Below are positions 57,978-64,000 of a DNA stretch of 64,000 bases, piece by piece. The notes under the pieces were generated by a model, which was not told the origin of the DNA, did no database searches, and saw nothing but the letters and a program-made list of their open reading frames with translations. The DNA is taken from assembly GCA_964058805.1 (NCBI GenBank), contig CAXKVV010002169.1:278718-342717 (forward strand), given 5' to 3'. Each line of letters starts with the position of its first letter. Within the stretch, counting starts at the first letter, position 1. Origin of the DNA: Schoenoplectus triqueter. Taxonomy: Eukaryota > Streptophyta > Magnoliopsida > Poales > Cyperaceae. The position numbers and the translations under genes are program-made.

Positions 57978-58381
57978 AAATCTACGGCGAGCTTAAGCTC
58001 ATGGAAGACCTCCGTGAGCTTAGCTCAAAAATTATATCAAATGATCTTCAAATTTTAATTTTTCGATCTCATTAAATTCTTTATATTGAAATCTTATGGT
58101 GTACAAAAATTTGAGATATTTTGAGTTTTTTTAGTCACTCTTTTCAATTTTTAAAAATAATGTACAAACATTGAATATTTTTTTATTATATTTGAAGCTG
58201 ATTTTCAAAAATTGAAAAGAGTAACTTAGAAAACTCAAAATATCTCAAATTTTTGTACCCCACAAGATTTTAATATAAATAATTTAATTAGATTGAGAAA
58301 TCAAAATTTGGAGATCATTTGATATAATTTTTGAGCTAACCTCACGGAGGTCTTCCGTGAGCTTAAACTCACCGTAGATTT
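57978..58381. mobile_element. Foldback/MITE-like element, 404 bp
   Basis: Almost the whole length is a pair of inverted arms about 180 bp long. The left end AAATCTACGGCGAGCTTAAG pairs with the right end, whose complement is AAATCTACGGTGAGTTTAAG. Each arm also contains its own small hairpin (CTCACGGA/TCCGTGAG in the right arm). Non-coding. No unambiguous target duplication was seen; the right side abuts a TA repeat. Confidence 0.85.
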
Positions 58382-58383
58382 AC

Positions 58384-58548
58384 TATATATATATATATAT
58401 ATATATATACATTTATGGATGTGATCCGTCATACCGGCTTGTACAGACTTATGCTTTGATAATAACTAACGGTAACAAAAATACGTACTGTTGCATGATT
58501 TTGAGTAATGGTTCGAGATCTTTGAGAGTGTCATCCAAGTCGTTAATT

Positions 58549-58591
<43 letters not shown>
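58384..58591. repeat. (TA)n microsatellites flanking a short unique segment
   Basis: TA runs at 58384-58409 and 58552-58591. The open frame at 58456-58728 runs through the second TA tract (Tyr-Ile repeat) and is not a gene. Confidence 0.9.
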
Positions 58592-58594
<3 letters not shown>

Positions 58595-58815
58595 GTGCTA
58601 ATGTGCTTTATAAAGCACAAAATACTTTGTACTTCACATTTATATCTCATATTTTAATATTTAAATGGACACATTCAAAAGACCCGATACACACAGCATT
58701 CAATATACCCGATGTACCCCGATACTAGGCTGAGTATAAACCGACCGGCCCTTGCTAGAGTCATTTGAGTATGAATCATTCAAGTCTGATGAGATATATT
58801 TATCTGACTTCAAAG

Positions 58816-58984
58816 TTTGTTGAGGGAATCAATTAATTTTTTAAGGGCTTGAGACTAAAATTTATTTCAAATTTTATTTCAACTATTGAATTAATATTGA
58901 GATTGGAAAAAATATAGAATAAAATATGAGTTGCATTGAGATTAGTGAAAAAAAATTGATCCAATGATTAAAATAAAATTTAAA
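58816..58984. repeat. Direct repeat, copy 1 (169 bp)
   Basis: Starts TTTGTTGAGGGAATCAATTA and ends AAAATTTAA. It is repeated at 59256-59423 with only about four to five base differences. The 271-bp spacer is not repeated. Confidence 0.9.
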
Positions 58985-59255
58985 TGTAAACAGCAGAGAA
59001 CTCCTACCATGATCCTTGCATTAAAGGCACTAAAAACCTAAAATAATTATTGATGAATTTGTTAAAAAACCTAAAATAATTTAATCAGAAGTTACTAGTC
59101 AATCCATCAAATGAATTAACTAACTAATACAAAAGACTGAATTACAAAACCCAACCTCACCAGTTAGAAGAAGTCACCCAAAAGAAACAATACAAAAAAA
59201 GCATGAAAGCGTAGTTAAAATATATTTTGTATCACTCAATTCAATACATATTATT

Positions 59256-59423
59256 TTTGTTGAGGGAATCAATTAATTTTTTAAGGGCTTGAGACTAAAA
59301 TTTATCTCAAATTTTATTTCAACTATTGAATTAATATTGAGATTGAAAAAAATATAGAATGAAATATGAGTTGCATTGAGATTAGTGAAAAAAAATTGAT
59401 CCAATGATTGAAATAAAATTTAA
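59256..59423. repeat. Direct repeat, copy 2 (168 bp)
   Basis: Partner of 58816-58984. High similarity means a recent duplication or a small retroelement with short LTR-like ends. The ends are not a clean TG...CA, so the class is undecided. Confidence 0.9.
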
Positions 59424-60250
59424 GACAAATTTTGGACCTCTAAACTATGAGCAAATTAACCGGTTCCTTTGTTGAGAACCTCGGATCGTCGATGAAATAC
59501 CTTGTTGGTATGATATATTCAAGTTTATAACAAGTACAACAATCTCGAAAACAGCATCCGGGTGGCATGTGGATAGAATTCAACCCAGAAAACCGCATAT
59601 CGAAATACTTACCAAAATTTTTGCTATATCCAGAACTGTATACAGGCCCGCAAATTGGCTGACGGAGTTTGACACATTTTAAGCCTTCTTTCGAGGCCCG
59701 CCTAAGCTTTGTGCGGCCTGAAAATATTATCATTCGGCCCACATGCCGCCCCAAACTCAACAAGCTAATTAGGACTACCATACTTTAGCAAAAGTTCACA
59801 ACAAAGAGTAAATAATAAAAATTAATAACATATTTTTTATTTGACCAATTTTATTTCCTTTCACGTCTGAACTGTTAAAGTTAAATTAGAGATTTAGTGG
59901 TAATAATATTGAGAAAGACCATAAATGTAAGAAAGAATGCAAAGAAACAGATTAAAACCAGACGAAAACCCTACCTCAAAATGAAAAAAAAAAATTTAAT
60001 AGACCAAAATCAGCCAGCATATATTTAAATTTTAAAGCAAGAACACAACAGTAGATAATTACACACATATTGAATTGTCTTCCAAAAAAAAAGCACACAC
60101 CAAGAGAGTACGTTTTTCTCACGAATACAAAATTATAATACATTTCAGATCTTATTGGGGCATCATAAACAGAGCTAACATACATCACAATATAAAGTGT
60201 ACGAGAAAGACAAACAGTTCAATATACGTACACACACATAAATACGTAGA
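59424..60250. other. 3' flank of the membrane-protein gene
   Basis: Contains the probable 3' UTR of the gene ending at 60251. The part 60080-60190 resembles 6531-6640 downstream of the CNL gene. The minus-strand open frame 59440-59781 (113 codons, Cys-rich) resembles no family I know. Confidence 0.4.
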
Positions 60251-61609
60251 TCAATTAAGTGACGCAAGGTTGATACCTTGGTTGATTAATGCAAGTGCGG
60301 ATACACCAGAGATCAAAACTGAAGAATCCCAGGTGGCAAACGCCCAAGCTGTACCTATAATTATTTGAGTAATAGCTCCAAGACCTTTCCATATGGCGCG
60401 TCTTTTCTGCAATGAAATAAACAAAAGGTTATAGCATATAGTGATATCATGTAGACGGCTCTATACGCTCTGTCGCCTCTTCTACTCTATGTTATAATAT
60501 AATTGGGCTACTTTCTGTGTGCTGGTTGATTAATTCTTGTATCTGTTAAGATTAAGAATAAGGACCAACTTAATAAAGACAGTACGTAATGGATGGAATG
60601 CATGCCCTATATAATTACAACGAAGTAGTAATAATGAAAAAATTATGAAACTTCGAGAGACCAATGTTAAGGTTGAATAAATATTCCCAATTCAATGATA
60701 TGTACGGAATTCCAACTATGTACATGCAAAAGGACTCAAGTCAACATGCACCGTTGTTGCCAACTACTTGCCATTTAATAAATTTCAAGCCTATCACAAG
60801 CAAAATAAATTTCCTAGCTAGACAACAAAATTAAATAACATATTTTTTATTCTCAAAGAACTATGCCAGCGGGGCAGAACTTATGAGGGACCGGAGGGGT
60901 TGTAGTCTCTCCAAAATTTTAGAAAATTAGTGCATCTAGTAGAGGTTTAAGAAACTTCATGACAAATTATACTACATATAGTTTTATCAATCCCCCTTCT
61001 CCCCAAAAAAATATTAAGTCTTGATATCTCAGGTTTAGAGTTTGTCTAACATGCTTGTATTTTGACCCGAAATATTAACGAGTCGTTAATTTTTCATGCT
61101 CGAAATTTTAATTTAATCAGCTCAATAAAATATTTATATCATAATCTTTCAGAATACTAATTTTTACCATGTTTAAAATTATTTTACTATGCTCAATGAT
61201 TTTTAAAATATAACATAAAAAAAATAAAAAAAATACAAAGATTTTTATGTAAAAAAAATCATTTTTTAAAAATCTATTTAAAACATGATAAAAATTAGTA
61301 TCCTACAATATTATGGTATAAATATTTTATTGAGGTACTTAAAATTAAAATTTTGAGTTTGAAATATAAATGAAAACATGCTAGACAAAATCCTCATATT
61401 TATAGCAAAATATTTTTGTCCCTCATAATTTTGATTCAAACTCCATCACCATATGCTAGCATCTCAATAAACTCAATTAAATATATATAGAAGGCGAACC
61501 TCGATTTTGTTTGCCTTTTCCTCCGCAAAATGGATGAGATCAGTTATGAACTTCTCTCGGATTTTTTGAAGCTCCACTAGACAGTCATCATTTGGATACC
61601 ATTTTAGAT
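60251..61609 (-). CDS. Unrecognised plant membrane protein, last two exons
   Basis: Exon 61609-61500 and exon 60406-60251 are joined by an intron with TTGCAG acceptor and a weaker GTTCGC donor, phase 0. The first exon is preceded by GTTTTCAG and receives one base from an earlier exon, so the gene's start lies further right and was not found. The protein reads LVELQKIREKFITDLIHFAE (helical, charged) and then, after KRRAIWKG, a hydrophobic stretch, ITQIIIGTAWAFATW, and a second, VLISGVSALALI, likely two membrane segments, ending INLASLN. A terminal stop is present. Function unknown. The coherent splice signals and frame suggest a real gene. Confidence 0.55.
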
Positions 61610-62187
61610 CTGAAAACAGTCGTGTGAAAGAAAGAAGATATTAAATAGAGTGTAGAATTGGTTTCACAAAAAAAAAATAATCTATGATATTATATAAAAA
61701 AATAAAAAAATATATATATATTTTTCAAAACGGCCCAGAACGAAAACCAACATTTTTTTCTCCGACTAAACCGTATCAATCGACTTCGGATAAAAAACAG
61801 CCTTTTAGTCGACGGCGAGGAGACCGACTAACACTCGACTCTGTTCTCTCGAGGCGAGGAGACCTCACATCTGCTGCCCGGACTCTCTCTCTCTCTCGAC
61901 AGCAAAAAGGCCTTGTATTGACCCCCCAACTTTGTCTCTTCTCAGGGACACAACCTCATGTCTGTCCCCCGCACGCGACCGGACCTCATATCTTCCACCC
62001 CATTTTCCATCTCTCGCTAACAAGGGGGCTTCGAATCCGCCAACCATCTCTTTAAGGACAATAGTTTCAAACTATGTCACTATAAGCGATCATCTTCGTA
62101 AAGGTATGCAAAAATGAATTTTTTATTGTCACATTGTATGTACATAATTTGATTTTCAAGGATAACAATTAAAGGCTAATTGATCAG
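61610..62187. other. Upstream region of the membrane-protein gene
   Basis: AT-rich to 61720, then a GC- and CT-rich patch (61780-62060) with CTCTCTCTCTC, which could be a 5' UTR or first exon. The opposing open frames here are low in complexity and are not called. Confidence 0.3.
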
Positions 62188-62476
62188 TTCAAGAAAGTAA
62201 TGAAACTCGAGTTTGAGATGTTAAATCTCGGAATGATAAGTTACTTTCTCGATATTGAGATTAAGCAGGAGAAATTGAGAATATTTGCATCTCAAGGAGC
62301 ATGCGATCGGAGAATTCTTCAAAAGTTTGGTATAAAGATTGCAATCCTGTAACAATACTAATGGAATTCAGTGTCAAGCTCTCAAAACTCAAAGGAGGAG
62401 AAAAATATAAATTCAAACAACTACCAAAGTATAACTAGAAGTCTAAGATACTTGACTTGTACAAGATTCGACATTA
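62188..62476 (+). pseudogene. Ty1-copia reverse transcriptase fragment
   Basis: The plus strand reads FKKVMKLEFEMLNLGMISYF, then LDIEIKQEKLRIFASQ, and after frame breaks SLRYLTCTRFDI. This matches the end of copia RT (consensus types EFEMSDLG, YFLGIE, GSLMYLT.TRPDI). Stops and frameshifts are present, and the RNase H domain is missing. It is a dead remnant. Confidence 0.85.
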
Positions 62477-62593
62477 CAAAGTAATGATCAAGCTACAAGT
62501 ATTTTTGTAAAGACTTTGTCGAAAATCACTATTGGAGAACTATAAATAGATGCTCGGAATGATAAATCTGTGAAATTTGAGTTTAATGGAGGA

Positions 62594-63090
62594 TGTTGGA
62601 GTAGCAAACTCTAAGTTTTGATTTCGAAAGACCAAGAGCTCGAAAACACAACAATCTCGACAACCTTGAACCTAAAGAAGTAGCAGCAACAAGGATGAGC
62701 ACAAGCTAAAGATAAAACTCAAGATGAACTAGAGCATAACCACTCAGAAACTTTAGAGAGCTTGGGATGAACTCTTATTCCGATGATGAACAAAAACACT
62801 TCTGACATCTGTCGCGTGTGTCAGAGATAACTGATAAAAGTAACAGTAAAATTGACAGAAGGCTAGGCAATTAATATATTGTATAGTTAGAATTAGATTG
62901 ATTGTATAGGTAGGTCAGTGCATTTATGACACCAAAAGTATATATGTAGAGGAGTAGTGTAGCGTAGAAAAAACGGAGAGCACTTTGTTAACACAATTAA
63001 GTTATAAAAAATCTTATAAATTATTTTTAATCTCATTTTAAATTCAATTCTTCATTTGTTCTTTAGTAGTGAGTTGAGTGAAACCTATGA
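62594..63090 (+). repeat. Possible 3' LTR of the copia remnant
   Basis: A purine-rich stretch, AATGGAGGA, is directly followed by TGTTGGAGTAGCAAAC, the usual polypurine tract and LTR start of copia elements. The right end could not be fixed; similarity to a partner LTR is not in the window. Confidence 0.45.
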
Positions 63091-64000
63091 CAAACACTAA
63101 GATAGTGACGTGGAATTCAAAGACTTTGAGATGTATACTCGAGACAGATATATAACGGATCTATTAAAATGTGAGTTCAAAGAGCTCGAAACATATATTG
63201 AGGATTCTTAAGAGAGTTGCTCTTTTAATAAGTTTTGGATTAGATCTCCATGTAATACAAACGGATCTGTTAAAATGATGTTCTTCTTCGCTAGGTTGCT
63301 CCAATCAAACAACTGAATAAGATGACAACTTTCACTTGTTCTTTATTCTTCTTTCTTCATATGTATCTTTATATTTGTTTGACTTCTTTGTTTGAGCTAA
63401 TTCTCTTCTTACTGTCAGTTTACTTATTTTCTAATTTCTCTATAATTTTCGATTTATATATAAAACAATCAATGTGTTATATCATGTTGCTAACTTTTTG
63501 ATAAATTCTAGTTCTTTTTTATTTTTCTCAAGTTAATTTTCTGATAGCTCAGTTTAGTTGTCAGATGTCCCCATTAAATTGAACTTCATTGTTTTATCCT
63601 ATAATTAGGTTCAATACTTGTACTGCCCGAACTGTGCAAGTTTCTCCCTTTTTAGTTAAGTTCTGCATTGGTATTGGACAAATTACTACGAATTTGGGAA
63701 ACATCTGGACAATTATTGCTCTGATTCTTGGTTGTTCTCATGGCATTGACAAATTTTTCAGAAGATGCACAATCCGGTTAAATGAGTTTTGGGAAAAAAC
63801 TAAAAGAATTAAGAACTTTAAAAAACATTTTATTTTTTATATTATGTATTTTGGGGATCACAGGAGCCCACAACTGGTAGAAATTAGTATCATCCCACTC
63901 AGTTGCATTGGCACTCTCCTTATGAGCATATAATAAATGGTAGTAGGTGAATTGTTGTTTATTATTAGGAATTCTTTAAGACAGTAGCTCTTTTGATTAG
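63091..64000. other. Unassigned AT-rich DNA
   Basis: No recognised gene. The plus-strand open frame 63589-63933 (114 codons, alternating hydrophobic) has no family resemblance I can name and may be chance. Confidence 0.4.

Noticed and set aside
58456..58728. 90-codon plus-strand open frame
   Set aside because: Runs through a TA microsatellite (Tyr-Ile repeat).
1..64000. tRNA, rRNA or known miRNA genes
   Set aside because: No cloverleaf-like or rRNA sequence was recognised by eye; a tRNAscan or Rfam run would be decisive.

Overview
This is nuclear DNA of a flowering plant. The evidence is a CC-NB-LRR resistance gene, a RICESLEEPER-type hAT transposase with plant GT-AG introns, a Tat/Ogre-type Ty3 retrotransposon, a plant mobile domain gene and many AT-rich foldback elements. 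The NLR is of the CC class and no TIR-type NLR is seen, which fits a monocot but does not prove it. I cannot name the species.

Layout. 1-5.5 kb: a hAT transposase gene (minus strand, three exons, open throughout) beside an imperfect direct repeat. 5.5-5.9 kb: a degenerate CCCGA-type minisatellite. 6.5-11.2 kb: an apparently intact 1262-residue CNL gene (minus strand) with a probable 3' UTR intron. 11.78-12.43 kb: a complete non-autonomous hAT element with 8-bp target duplications. 12.5-18.3 kb: AT-rich DNA with scattered coding-like minus-strand pieces, including a broken fragment like the C-terminus of DEAD-box RNA helicase 7. 18308-46288: one giant LTR retrotransposon, about 28.0 kb, in minus orientation and bounded by the 5-bp duplication GCACT. 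46.3-48.1 kb: AT-rich DNA with a foldback element. 48.1-55.4 kb: the end of a second, older element of the same family (ORF1 remnant, primer-binding site and one 6.8-kb LTR) that carries a piece of unrelated coding-like DNA. 55.4-64 kb: AT-rich DNA with TA microsatellites, a 404-bp foldback, a 168-bp direct duplication, the last two exons of an unrecognised membrane-protein gene and a dead Ty1-copia fragment.

The giant element is the most interesting object. Its sense (minus) strand encodes a small basic ORF1, then Gag-protease, then reverse transcriptase, a degenerate RNase H, a second (archaeal-type) RNase H and integrase. Gag-protease and pol lie in one frame, separated by two in-frame TAA codons. 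A Gag-type CHHC module is present upstream of the protease and again upstream of the reverse transcriptase. On the opposite strand, between integrase and the 3' LTR, lies a GC-rich six-exon plant mobile domain gene whose five short introns are all phase 1. The LTRs (6261 and 7066 bp) differ at only about 30-40 single bases noticed by eye, so the insertion is young.

The possibly undescribed system is in the LTR. Two tandem blocks near the LTR start each carry TATAAATA in sense orientation. If these are used, U3 is very short and almost 6 kb of LTR becomes RNA leader. The promoter-distal part of that leader holds nine small hairpins. They share a nearly constant 11-nt loop (TACTACAGAAC on the plus strand) and a one-base bulge, while their stems differ but mostly stay paired through compensating changes. 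A second group of hairpins, with a constant inner stem and covarying outer stems, lies in a 790-bp segment found only in the right LTR. This pattern suggests selection for RNA (or DNA) structure, perhaps for packaging, dimerisation or protein binding.
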